A stretch of DNA of 64,000 nucleotides from Rhizobiales bacterium GAS188 (GTDB lineage Bacteria > Pseudomonadota > Alphaproteobacteria > Rhizobiales > Beijerinckiaceae), in the NCBI GenBank assembly GCA_900104855.1, contig FNSS01000001.1:4588001-4652000 (forward strand), given 5' to 3'. The notes under the pieces were generated by a model. The model had not been told where the DNA came from, searched no databases, and worked only from the letters and a program-made list of their open reading frames with translations. Shown piece after piece: positions 53,418 to 61,990 of this stretch. Every line of letters starts with the position of its first letter. The stretch's first letter is position 1. The position numbers and the translations under genes are program-made.

Positions 53418-54534
53418 CGTCGCGGTCATCGGCGGCGGTCCTGCCGGCACTGCGGCGGCGCTGGCGCTGCTGAGATATTCCCGGCACAGGGTTCTGCTGC
53501 TCGAGCGAACGTCTTACGAAGAGCGGCGTATCGGCGAGACGGTTTCGTCGGGCCTTCGCCCCCTCCTGTCTTATCTTGGGGTCGACGACCCGCTGCCCGG
53601 CAACCATCTCCGTTCTGCCGGCCGCATCGCCGCCTGGGGGCATTCGCAGCCCGCGATTCGGGAATCGCTTTTCGACGCATCCGGGCCCGGCTGGCACCTC
53701 GACCGGCGGCGCTTCGATGCGAGCCTTGCGGATGCGGTCGAGCGCCTGGGAGGGACTGTTCTGCGCGGCACGGCCGCAAGCTCCGCGGCGCGCGCCGGCA
53801 AAGCTTGGGAATTGACGATCAAGGGCCGGGCGACCGGCCGCATTTTGGCCGAACATCTCATCGTGGCATCGGGCGCAAGTTCAGCGTTCCAGACTGCTCT
53901 CGGATCGTCCCGCTTGGCTCATGATCGGCTGCTCGCGCTGGTGACTTTTGTCGAGGCGACCGCAGCGCCGACCCTGTTGATCGAGGCCGCGCCGGACGGC
54001 TGGTGGTACAGCGCTCCTTCTGCCGACGGAATTGTCGCGGCGTATATGACCGATGCCGATCTCATCTCGCCGAAGAGCCTGGGAGCTGCCGGTTTCGCCA
54101 GCCTGCTGGTGCAGGCGCCGCTCACGACAGCACGCCTTTCGGGATCGGGCCCGAGATCGCGCCCACGCGCCTTCTTGGCATTCTCGCAGGTCGCGAACCC
54201 ATGCTTGGGTGAAAACTGGGTGGGCGCGGGAGACGCCGTCGCGTCGTTCGATCCGCTGTCGTCACTCGGAATCGGACACGCCGTCGCGACCGGAATCCAG
54301 GCGGCACGCATCGTCGCCGAGCGCCTTGCGGGGCGTGGGGGCCTCGGCGCCACCTATTCGTCGGATGTGGCCTTGAACGTCAGAACCTATCAGGAGCAAC
54401 GCCGCTTTCTCTACGGTCTGGAACGACGCTGGTCAGATCGCGCCTTCTGGTCTCGGCGCCATAGGGAGCCAGCGCTTGCGCGGCCTCTCAGGGGATCGGC
54501 CCGTGACACGGCGCAATTCGTGCTGCCCGCTTAG
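53398..54534 (+). CDS. LodB-like FAD-dependent maturation enzyme
   Basis: The 378-residue flavoprotein of the tryptophan-halogenase/geranylgeranyl-reductase-like fold has VAVIGGGPAGTAAALALLR (FAD-binding), a GETVSSGLRPLL segment and GAGDAVASFDPLSSLGIGHAVATGI (second FAD motif). In Marinomonas, LodB is needed to form the CTQ cofactor in LodA, probably by hydroxylating the tryptophan. The GTG start lies 20 bases inside the lodA-like gene, so synthesis is coupled. Its stop overlaps the convergent TetR stop by four bases. Confidence 0.87.
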   Translation: MYQAHVDVAVIGGGPAGTAAALALLRYSRHRVLLLERTSYEERRIGETVSSGLRPLLSYLGVDDPLPGNHLRSAGRIAAWGHSQPAIRESLFDASGPGWHLDRRRFDASLADAVERLGGTVLRGTAASSAARAGKAWELTIKGRATGRILAEHLIVASGASSAFQTALGSSRLAHDRLLALVTFVEATAAPTLLIEAAPDGWWYSAPSADGIVAAYMTDADLISPKSLGAAGFASLLVQAPLTTARLSGSGPRSRPRAFLAFSQVANPCLGENWVGAGDAVASFDPLSSLGIGHAVATGIQAARIVAERLAGRGGLGATYSSDVALNVRTYQEQRRFLYGLERRWSDRAFWSRRHREPALARPLRGSARDTAQFVLPA

Positions 54535-55124
54535 GATAATGGCCTCAGCCCGAGCCGTCGTTTGAGAAGCTTTCGGGAATGGTCCAGGAGCGCGTCGGAT
54601 TTCTTGCGGTCGGCAATGCCGCGCGCCAGCGAGAGGGCGCCGACCATCTCGGCGAGCGCCGAGCTTGCCAAAGCCTTCGGCTCGGCTCGGCGAAGGCTCG
54701 CCAGACACGACGCAAATGCCGCGGTCAGCCGATTGACGCCGTGCTCGAAACTCGCCTGCGCCGGCGGTCCGAGCCGATGGACATCCGCCGAGATCGAGGG
54801 GAGGGGGCAGCCCTGCTCGGGCATATCCCGATGTCTCGGCGACAGGTAGAAGTCGACATAGTCCCGCAAGGCGATGGCCGGCTCCTTCTTGGCGGCCAGC
54901 TTCTCGAAAATTGCGACGGCCTCGTCGAACATCTGCGCCATGGCGGCGGCGACCAGATCCTCTTTCGAGGTGAAATGCGCGTAGAAGCCGCCATGGGTCA
55001 GGCCGGCCTTCGCCATGACCTCCTTCACGCCGATCTGCTGCGGCCCCTCCAGGCGGATCGCAATCGCGGCCTGCTCGAGGACCCGGGCTCGAGTCCGTTC
55101 CTTGTGCTCGGCGTCATAGCGCAT
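54531..55124 (-). CDS. TetR family transcriptional regulator
   Basis: The 197-residue repressor has the N-terminal HTH ARVLEQAAIAIRLEGPQQIGVKEVMAKAGLTHGGFYAHFTSKEDLV, typical of TetR, and a C-terminal ligand domain with SPRHRDMPEQGCPLPSI. ATG 55124 has GGGAG at good spacing. It lies downstream of the SDR gene on the same strand and may control it. Confidence 0.9.
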   Translation of the reverse strand: MRYDAEHKERTRARVLEQAAIAIRLEGPQQIGVKEVMAKAGLTHGGFYAHFTSKEDLVAAAMAQMFDEAVAIFEKLAAKKEPAIALRDYVDFYLSPRHRDMPEQGCPLPSISADVHRLGPPAQASFEHGVNRLTAAFASCLASLRRAEPKALASSALAEMVGALSLARGIADRKKSDALLDHSRKLLKRRLGLRPLS

Positions 55125-55215
55125 GCATGCTCCCTTAGCACGACGCATATAATCCTACGCGTGTTTATCCTGCAAGCTTGGCGGTTGCCGAAGGGCCAAG
55201 CCGGGATTCGTCGAG

Positions 55216-55974
55216 CTACTGGGCGGTGAGTCCGCCATCGATGTGCAAGGTTTGGCCGGTGACGAAGGATGCGGCGTCCGAGCAGAGCCACAGCACCGCC
55301 GCGGCCACTTCCTCGGGACGGCCCGTTCTCCCGATCGGATGCAGCGAACCGAATCGCGCCTCGGCATTGGCCTCTCCGCCCGACGGGCCTTGCACCATAG
55401 GCGTCTGGATGATGCCGGGCGCCACGACGTTGATGCGCACGCCGGCCTTGGCGACCTCGAGCGCCGCGTGGCGCGCCATGGATGCCACTGCGGCCTTGGT
55501 CGCACCATATGCCGAGAAGCCGGGAAACCCGACGGTGCCGAGGACCGAACCGGTGAAGACGATGGAGCCGGCACCCTGGGCGGTCATAATGTCGAGCTCC
55601 TGTTTCAGGCAGAGCCAGGCCCCTTTGAGATTGGTGGCGACGAGTTGGTCGAAATCCTGCTCGCTTGCGCTCGCGACAGGAGAGGGCCGCAAGATGCCGG
55701 CATTGTTGAAGGCGTAGTCGAGACGGCCGAATGTCCCCTTGATGCGTTCGAAGAGCCGGGCCACATCGTCGCTGAGCGAGACATCGGCAGGAACGAAGAG
55801 CGCCTTCTCGGCGCCGGCCTTCCGAATGGCGGTCGCGGCTGCCTGCCCCTCCGCCTCGCGGCGCCCGGTCACCACGACGGCGGCGTCTGCTTTCGCGAAG
55901 GCCAGTGCCGTCGCAAGCCCGATACCCGACGCGCCGCCGGTCACGAGCGCCACTTTCCCTGCCATCGACGTCAT
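55216..55974 (-). CDS. Short-chain dehydrogenase/reductase (SDR)
   Basis: The 252-residue classical SDR has the cofactor motif VTGGASGIGLATA, NNAG, catalytic Ser in FTGSVLG, YGATK (Tyr-x3-Lys) and the C-terminal GQTLHIDGG. The Arg-rich strand end (VVVTGRREAEG) suggests NADP. The substrate is unknown. AGGAG precedes the ATG by eight bases. A palindrome sits 33 bases upstream. Confidence 0.93.
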   Translation of the reverse strand: MTSMAGKVALVTGGASGIGLATALAFAKADAAVVVTGRREAEGQAAATAIRKAGAEKALFVPADVSLSDDVARLFERIKGTFGRLDYAFNNAGILRPSPVASASEQDFDQLVATNLKGAWLCLKQELDIMTAQGAGSIVFTGSVLGTVGFPGFSAYGATKAAVASMARHAALEVAKAGVRINVVAPGIIQTPMVQGPSGGEANAEARFGSLHPIGRTGRPEEVAAAVLWLCSDAASFVTGQTLHIDGGLTAQ

Positions 55975-56006
55975 CTCTGATCTCCTGTCGGCGTGATGTT
56001 CCGTTG

Positions 56007-56022
56007 TATGACCAGCGTCATA
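56007..56022. promoter_or_regulatory. Candidate TetR operator TATGACCAGCGTCATA
   Basis: The 16-base dyad TATGAC-CAGC-GTCATA lies 33 bases upstream of the SDR start. A half-site GTCATA recurs at 56044-56049. The neighbouring TetR gene makes it a plausible operator. Confidence 0.45.
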
Positions 56023-56111
56023 TCTTCGCCGTAGATGATGGCTGTCATATCATGAGTCAAGGGTAGGTCGAGACGATATGCGGGAGGAGGCCCGCAAGGT
56101 GCGAACACCCC

Positions 56112-56355
56112 TGGGACCGCGACCGTCTCGGTCGCCCTTCTTGCCAGCGGCACGCCAGCCTCGGCGTTAGACAAGAGCGGGCGAGGCGTCCCGCCCGCGA
56201 TCCCACGCCCGGTCGCCCTTCTTTCCCAGCGGCGCGCCAGCCTCAGCGTTTGACAAGAGCGGGCGAGACGCCCGCGGTCCCACCGCCGGTCGCCCTTCTT
56301 CCCAGGGGCGCGCCAGCCCCGGCGTTAGACAAAAGCGGGCGAGACACGCGGTCCC
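56112..56355. repeat. Three tandem units of the palindromic repeat family
   Basis: The units are 56112-56205 (94 bp, complete from TGGGACCGC to GATCCCA), 56206-56282 and 56283-56355 (both lacking the left 13-17 bases). Each has GGTCGCCCTTCTT, then GCGCGCCAGCC-like and AGCGGGCGAG-like blocks ending GGTCCC or GATCCCA. They are the reverse orientation of the copies at 45932 and 46033. The rest of the 581-base gap from 55975 to 56555 holds no gene. Confidence 0.8.
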
Positions 56356-56555
56356 TGCCGCTTTCGATGGCTCTCGAATTCATTTGGATCGACGCCTGCG
56401 CTCTGCAATTGGATATCAATCGCTCATTGAGTTCGAGGTAGAACTCAGGCAGGCTCAGAGCTCTAGCGTCGGAGACCATTTGCGGCGGCTTGCGGCGAAC
56501 GGGTTGCGGGCGCCAAATAGGATGCAGCAGATGCATCTATCAAAGGGAGGGACAC

Positions 56556-56945
56556 ATGGAAGCAGTCGCAAGGGCGCGAGATGTCGGAACCGAGTCGGAT
56601 CACGAGCTCCTGGAGCAACTCAATCGCGACTATATCCGCTCGGTGGAGACATCGGATGTGCGCAGATTTGACGAGATCCTGGCCGACGACTTCCTGTGCA
56701 GCAAGCCCGACGGCTCGCTGATCGACAGGAAGGAATTCCTTCGCCAGACGGCGCTGCCGTCGATGCTGTCGAATCTCGAGGCGCATGATGTGAAGATCCG
56801 CATCAGCGGCGACTTCGCCATCATCCATGCGCGGACCAGTTACCGGCTCGCCAGCGGGGCGGCGGGCTCCGGCAGGTATACGGATATCTGGGCGCGACGC
56901 GGCGGAAACTGGCTCGCCGTTGCGGCGCATGTCACGCGCTGCTGA
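56556..56945 (+). CDS. NTF2-like (DUF4440/SnoaL-like) protein
   Basis: The 129-residue protein has the cone-fold pattern LLEQLNRDYIRSVETSDVRRFDEILADDFLCSKPDGSLIDRKEFL, then AIIHARTSYRLASG and YTDIWARRGGNWLAVAAHVT. Small enzymes or ligand-binding proteins use this fold. GGGAGG precedes the ATG by six bases. It heads a plus-strand group with a LivK-type binding protein and acyl-CoA genes. Confidence 0.82.
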   Translation: MEAVARARDVGTESDHELLEQLNRDYIRSVETSDVRRFDEILADDFLCSKPDGSLIDRKEFLRQTALPSMLSNLEAHDVKIRISGDFAIIHARTSYRLASGAAGSGRYTDIWARRGGNWLAVAAHVTRC

Positions 56946-57032
56946 AAAGTTGCGACCGGATTTCTTGCAGGCGGGCCGCGAGAAGGCCGAGCGAAATCGG
57001 CTCATGTGCAGCAATAGGCAGGGGAGGAAAGC

Positions 57033-58238
57033 ATGGTGCTGAAAGCATTGGCGGCGGCGGCCTCTCTGCTGCTTGCGCCTTATACGTGTTTCGCACAGGG
57101 CGCCGACACCCCGATCAAGCTCGGATTGATCCTCGATATGTCGGGTCCCTATGCCGACGTCACCGGCGCCGGCAGCGCCATGGCGGCGAAGATGGCCGTC
57201 GAGGATTTCGGCGGCAAGGTCCTCGGCCGCCCGATCGAGATTCTCGTGGCCGACCATCAGAACAAGCCGGATCTCGCCGCGTCGATCGCGCGGGAATGGT
57301 TCGACAACCAGAAGCTCACGGCGCTCATGGATGTCGCGGCCTCGGCCACCGCCCTGGCGGCGCAGGACATCGCCAGGCAACACGACAAGGTCATCATGCT
57401 GAGCGGGCCTGGCACGACCCGGCTCACCAATGAGAGCTGCAACCCCCAAACGGTGCATTACGCCTACGACACCTATGCGCTCGGCAACGCCACCGGCCAG
57501 GCGATCACCAGGGCCGGCGGCAAGTCCTGGTTCTTCCTCACGGCCGACTACACCTTCGGCTCGGACCTCGAGCGCGACGCCTCGGATGCCGTGAAGGCTG
57601 GCGGCGGTACCGTGCTCGGCGATGTCCGCCATCCGCTCAATACGGCCGATTTCTCATCCTTCTTGCTGCAGGCACAGGCCTCGAAAGCGGAGATCGTCGG
57701 CTTGGCCAATGCCGGCAACGACACCGTGAACACGATCAAGCAGGCCACGGAATTCGGCCTCGCACAATCAGGCCAGAAGCTCGCGGCGCTGCTGATGTAC
57801 GACACCGACGTCCATGCCATCGGCCTCAAGCTCGCGCAGGGCATGCTGACGACGAGCGCCTTCTATTGGGACCGCACCGAGGCGACGCGCGCCTTCTCGC
57901 GGCGCTATTTCGAACGCGTGGGCAAGATGCCGAACATGTCGCAAGCCGGCGTCTATTCGGCGACCACGCATTATCTCAAGGCCGTCCAAGCCGTCGGCTC
58001 GCTCGATACGGCGCCGGTGATGAAGACGATGAAGGAGACGCCGATCAACGATTTCTACGCCGAGAACGGACGCATTCGCGAAGACGGCCGCATGGTCCAC
58101 GACATGTATCTGGTCGAGGTGAAGACCCCTGCGGAATCGAAATACGCCTGGGATTATTACAAGATCCTGGCGACGATCCCGGGCGACAAGGCTTTCCTGC
58201 CACTCGAGCAGTCCCGCTGCCCTCTGGTCAAGAAATAA
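57033..58238 (+). CDS. Branched-chain amino-acid type ABC substrate-binding protein (LivK-like)
   Basis: The 401-residue periplasmic protein has a signal peptide (ending CFAQG) and a Peripla_BP_6 domain: IKLGLILDMSGPYADVTG, AAKMAVEDFGGKVLGRPIEILVADHQNKPD and FFLTADYTFGSDLER. Proteins of this subgroup often bind aromatic or aliphatic acids. Permeases and ATPases are not in the window. GGGGAGG precedes the ATG. The acyl-CoA synthetase follows after 48 bases. Confidence 0.9.
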   Translation: MVLKALAAAASLLLAPYTCFAQGADTPIKLGLILDMSGPYADVTGAGSAMAAKMAVEDFGGKVLGRPIEILVADHQNKPDLAASIAREWFDNQKLTALMDVAASATALAAQDIARQHDKVIMLSGPGTTRLTNESCNPQTVHYAYDTYALGNATGQAITRAGGKSWFFLTADYTFGSDLERDASDAVKAGGGTVLGDVRHPLNTADFSSFLLQAQASKAEIVGLANAGNDTVNTIKQATEFGLAQSGQKLAALLMYDTDVHAIGLKLAQGMLTTSAFYWDRTEATRAFSRRYFERVGKMPNMSQAGVYSATTHYLKAVQAVGSLDTAPVMKTMKETPINDFYAENGRIREDGRMVHDMYLVEVKTPAESKYAWDYYKILATIPGDKAFLPLEQSRCPLVKK

Positions 58239-58286
58239 GCTAGGGCGAAAGCGCGGCGCTCGCCGCCGCGCATCGGAGAGCGACGA

Positions 58287-59840
58287 ATGCGGGCCGAAAC
58301 CCTTTCGAGCATTCTGGCGCGCAACGTCGCGCAGCGTCCGCGCGCCCCGGCGGCGACCGATGAAGGCGGCAGCCTCGACTGGCAGCAACTCGCGGCCCTC
58401 TCGGAAGGCTATGCGGCGCTGCTTTCGCGACAAGGCGTGCGCGCGAGCGACCGTGTGGCGCTATGGCTCCCGAATTGCGTTGATTATCTGGCCTTGATCT
58501 TCGCCTGCGCGCGGCTCGGGGCTCTGGCAGTGCATGTGAACACGCGATTCAGGACTGCGGAGGTCGGCTATCTGCTGCGTCGCTCGCGCGCCAGCGTCCT
58601 GGTCACGGCTTATGGCTTCGGGCCGGTCGATTTTCCAGCCCTCCTCGCCGAGATCGCCGCCGAGGATCGCAACGCCCTGCGCTGCGTCATCGCACGAAAG
58701 GCTGCGGCGCGTGAGGTCGCAGGCCTTCCGGTCGTCGCGCTCGAGCCCAGCGGCCGCATCGACGGCGTCGCCTCGCCGGAGGCGCCCTGCCTCACCTTCA
58801 CCACCAGCGGCACCACGAGCGGACCGAAGCTCGTGCTGCATTCCCAGCGTTCGATCGCGGGCCATGCATCGGACGTCGCGGCCGCCCTGGCGACCGGCAA
58901 GGCGGGATCGTGCCTTTTGTCGGCCGTGCCGCTCTGCGGCACATTCGGTCTCTCGCTCGCGATGGGATCGGCCGCGGGCGGCGCGCATATCGTGCTGATG
59001 GATCAGTTCGACGGCGCTGAGGCCGAGGCGCTGATCCGCCGGCACGCGGTCACCCATACGGGCGGCAGTGACGATATGCTCGGGCGGATCGCCAAGGCGG
59101 CGGCGGGCCGGCCCTTCGACACGCTCGTCTTCACGGGCTTTGCGAGCTTCACGCCAACAGCCGCAGCCGCTGTGGCCGCAGCCGAGGCGCTCGGCATGAA
59201 GCCGCGCGGCCTTTACGGTAGCTCAGAAGTCCAGGCGCTGTTCGCGATCGCGCCCGAAAGCCGGCGGACGATGGATGGCGGCGTCCCGGTTTCGCCGGCG
59301 GCGGAAATCTCGGTTCGCGATCCGGAAAGCGGCGACCCCGTCCCGGACGATCAGGACGGGGAATTGTGCCTGCGCGCCCCGTCATTCTTCTCCGGCTATC
59401 TCGACGACGCGGCAGCGACCGCGCGCGCCTTCACGGCTGACGGTTTCTTCAAGACCGGGGACCTCGCCCGTCATGTGCCTCCGGGTTTCGTCTTCAAGAG
59501 CCGGATCGGGGACAGCCTTCGTCTCGGCGGCTTCCTCGTGAACCCCGAGGAAATCGAAGGCTTCCTCCAGTCCCTGCCGGGTGTCGCCGAAGCGCAGGTC
59601 GTTGCGGCCGAAAACGGCCGCGATCGCGTGGCCTTCGCGTTTATTCGTGCGGCGCCGAATGCGAATCCGCAGGAGAGCGCTATCCTCGCTGCCTGCCGCA
59701 AATCGCTGGCGCGCTACAAGCAGCCCGCGCGCGTCGTCGCGCTCGATGCATTCCCCGTCACCGAAAGCCCGAACGGCGTGAAGATCCAGCGCGTGAAATT
59801 GCGCGAGATGGCCGACCTCATTCTGCGATCGGCGCGATGA
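58287..59840 (+). CDS. Acyl-CoA synthetase (AMP-binding family)
   Basis: The 517-residue enzyme activates a carboxylic acid to its CoA thioester with ATP. Core motifs are FTTSGTTSGPKLVLHS (P-loop), GLYGSSEVQAL (A5), FFKTGDLAR (A7), IGDSLRLGGFLVNPEEIE (A8, hinge) and NGVKIQ with the C-terminal catalytic Lys. The substrate is probably the compound bound by the upstream LivK-like protein. The stop overlaps the thiolase-like start by four bases. Confidence 0.92.
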   Translation: MRAETLSSILARNVAQRPRAPAATDEGGSLDWQQLAALSEGYAALLSRQGVRASDRVALWLPNCVDYLALIFACARLGALAVHVNTRFRTAEVGYLLRRSRASVLVTAYGFGPVDFPALLAEIAAEDRNALRCVIARKAAAREVAGLPVVALEPSGRIDGVASPEAPCLTFTTSGTTSGPKLVLHSQRSIAGHASDVAAALATGKAGSCLLSAVPLCGTFGLSLAMGSAAGGAHIVLMDQFDGAEAEALIRRHAVTHTGGSDDMLGRIAKAAAGRPFDTLVFTGFASFTPTAAAAVAAAEALGMKPRGLYGSSEVQALFAIAPESRRTMDGGVPVSPAAEISVRDPESGDPVPDDQDGELCLRAPSFFSGYLDDAAATARAFTADGFFKTGDLARHVPPGFVFKSRIGDSLRLGGFLVNPEEIEGFLQSLPGVAEAQVVAAENGRDRVAFAFIRAAPNANPQESAILAACRKSLARYKQPARVVALDAFPVTESPNGVKIQRVKLREMADLILRSAR

Positions 59841-61366
59841 GCTCGCCAACCCGTTCTCTGGAGCCGCGAGTGGCGGATCGCGCGCCTGTCATCGTCGGCG
59901 TGGGCGAGATCGTCGACAGGCCGCGAACCCTTTCGGCCGCCCTCGAGCCGGCGGCCCTGATCGCGGAGGCGTTGCGCCGCGCGGACGCCGATGGCGGCGG
60001 CGGCTGGCTGACGCAGCTTGCCGGTCTCGAGATCATCAATTCGGTCTCCTGGCCCTATGCCGACCTTCCGGGCCGCGTCGCCGATCTGATCGGGAAGCGC
60101 CCGCCTCGGCTGGTGCATGGGCCGGTCGGCGGCGAGACGCCGGTCCGCTGCCTGCATGAAGCCGCTTTGCGGATCCGGCGCGGCGAGAGCGAGGTCGAAG
60201 CCGTCGCCGGAGGCGAAGCCGAGCACAGCGTACAACAGGCCCGCAAGGCCGGCTTCGCCCTGCCCTGGACCGAGCCTGACCCGAGCTGGGTGAGCCCCCG
60301 CGTTCGAGATTATCTGCACAAGCTCGCCTTGCGGCACGGCCTGTCGCAGCCTGTCTTCGTCTATCCGCTTTACGAAGTCGCGACGCAGGCGGATTGGGGG
60401 CAGATTCCGGCGCAAGGCCAGGCAGCGTCCGCCGCCCTCTGGTCGAGATTTTCGCAAGTCGCCGCGGCAAATCCATACGCCTGGATCGACCGGCCCCGCG
60501 AGCCCGAGGAGATCGCGACGGTCGGCGGCGCCAACCGGCTGATCGCATGGCCGTATCCGAAGCTGATGGTGGCCAATCCCAACGTCAATCAGGGCGCAGC
60601 GATCCTGGTGACGAGCTTCGCCCGCGCCTGCGGGGCCGGCGTAGATCCCGCCCGGCTGACCTTCATCGGAGCCGGCGCCGGCGCCAACGAGCCGCGCGAC
60701 TGGGTCTCGCGTGACGGCTATTCGCGTTCGCATGCGCAGGACGCGGTGCTCAAAGCGACGCTCCGCCGCGCGCAATCGAGCGTGGACGATCTCGCCGCGA
60801 TCGAGCTCTATAGCTGCTTCCCTTGCGTGCCGAAGATGGCCGCCCGCACCTTGAAGCTCTCGCCCGAAGCGACGCCGACGGTCGCGGGCGGCCTCACCTT
60901 TTTCGGCGCGCCGCTCAACAATTATATGACGCATGCGGCGGCCGCCATGACGCGGCTGTTGCGCGCCACGCCAGGCCGTGCGGGTCTTCTCTACGGCCAG
61001 GGCGAATTCGTCACCAAGCATTACGCCCTCATGCTGGCGAGTCGCCCCATCGATATGCAGGAAAGCCTCGACCCCTCCGTGCAAGGCGAGGCGGATCGGC
61101 GCCGCGGCCCCATCCCCGTCATCGCGGAGACGGCGGATGGTGCAGCAGCGATCGAAACGCATACGGTCATGTTCGATCACGCCGGCGAACCGACGAAGGG
61201 CGTTGTCGTCTTGCGCCAGCCGGATGGAGCCCGAACCCTGGCGAGGGTGCCCGGCGACGACCACGCCAGCCTCGCGATCCTGATGGATGCGAACCGCTCC
61301 GCGGTCGGACGCGGGGGCATCTTGAGCCGGGCGGCGGATAGCCTGCTCGAATGGCGGGCGGCCTGA
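59837..61366 (+). CDS. SCP2-type acetyl-CoA acetyltransferase-like protein
   Basis: The 509-residue protein has the SCPx-like thiolase pattern: PVIVGVGEIVDRP, GGETPVRCLHEAALRIRRGESEVEAVAGGEAEHS, then IELYSCFPCVPKMA and GGLTFFGAPLNNYMTHAAAAM. The C-terminal 100 residues look like the OB-fold tail of this group. The usual nucleophile context (NRFCSSG) is absent, so it may be a retro-aldolase or non-classical thiolase. It is coupled to the acyl-CoA synthetase. Confidence 0.85.
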   Translation: MSSPTRSLEPRVADRAPVIVGVGEIVDRPRTLSAALEPAALIAEALRRADADGGGGWLTQLAGLEIINSVSWPYADLPGRVADLIGKRPPRLVHGPVGGETPVRCLHEAALRIRRGESEVEAVAGGEAEHSVQQARKAGFALPWTEPDPSWVSPRVRDYLHKLALRHGLSQPVFVYPLYEVATQADWGQIPAQGQAASAALWSRFSQVAAANPYAWIDRPREPEEIATVGGANRLIAWPYPKLMVANPNVNQGAAILVTSFARACGAGVDPARLTFIGAGAGANEPRDWVSRDGYSRSHAQDAVLKATLRRAQSSVDDLAAIELYSCFPCVPKMAARTLKLSPEATPTVAGGLTFFGAPLNNYMTHAAAAMTRLLRATPGRAGLLYGQGEFVTKHYALMLASRPIDMQESLDPSVQGEADRRRGPIPVIAETADGAAAIETHTVMFDHAGEPTKGVVVLRQPDGARTLARVPGDDHASLAILMDANRSAVGRGGILSRAADSLLEWRAA

Positions 61367-61372
61367 GCATCA

Positions 61373-61402
61373 TTCCGAAAAGTGATCTTCCGCTTTTCGG
61401 AA
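61373..61402. repeat. Rhizobiales-type palindrome, possible terminator
   Basis: TTCCGAAAAG and CTTTTCGGAA pair over a 10-base loop, seven bases past the thiolase-like stop. The flanks CATCAT and ATGATG extend the symmetry. CCGAAAAG palindromes of this kind are widely dispersed in Rhizobiales. No U-run follows, so termination is uncertain. The rest of the gap to 61600 is empty. Confidence 0.65.
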
Positions 61403-61600
61403 CAAAATGATGCGATATCAAGAACGAGTGGTTCAAGCCAAACGCTTGGTAGCCGCGGCGTGGGGCGGCTAAAGGAATTATAGGGACATGAATGGACTGC
61501 CACCGCAACGGCTGCTAGCGACGGGTAGTGGGCCAGTTTGAATAAGGCAGGGGGGTTTTGTTCCTAGCGCCGTGGCCCAGCTGACGCCATATTAGCAACC

Positions 61601-61795
61601 ATGGCGGAAGACCACCCTTTCACGGTCGCTGTCGAGCGAAATATCGATATCGTTGATCGTTTTCGCTGGAGCATTCACGAAAACGGTAAACTTCGCGAGC
61701 AGTCACCAATCTCTTATGCGACAAAGCGCGAAGCTCTGGCGGACGCTCAAAGGGCCTTGCAAAGGCTCGTCACACATTGGCAGATCGGCAAATGA
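61601..61795 (+). CDS. Small conserved-looking protein, 64 residues
   Basis: The frame encodes FTVAVERNIDIVDRFRWSIH, then ENGKLREQSPISYATKREAL and ADAQRALQRLVTHWQIGK. The pattern RWxIxENGKxRxxSxxSYATKREAxADA looks like a small soluble protein family common in Rhizobiales. There is no signal or membrane segment, and SD evidence is weak. The function is unknown. Confidence 0.65.
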   Translation: MAEDHPFTVAVERNIDIVDRFRWSIHENGKLREQSPISYATKREALADAQRALQRLVTHWQIGK

Positions 61796-61799
61796 GCAA

Positions 61800-61990
61800 A
61801 CTCGACCGCGAGGATTGCAGGTTCTAGCCCGGCCTCGGTGAGAATCCGGCTCGCATTCGGGGAGCTGCAATCCTGCGCCTTCCTCCTCGACGCGGGTGCG
61901 TTTCTCGATCAGCGTCACCGGAAATCCAGCCCGCGACAGGAACAACGCCGCGCCAAGGCCGCCTATCCCAGCGCTGACGACGGCGATCAA
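61800..61990 (-). pseudogene. Remnant of a FAD-dependent monooxygenase gene
   Basis: From TTG 61990 the frame gives LIAVVSAGIGGLGAALFLSR, then AGFPVTLIEKRTRVEEEGAG, the start of a UbiH/salicylate-hydroxylase-like flavoprotein. After GAGLQL the reading frame shifts: SPNASRILTEAGLEPAILA continues in another frame. Homology then ends; over 300 residues are missing. The first Gly of GxGxxG is Ser. The TTG overlaps the zf-CHCC stop. Confidence 0.75.
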
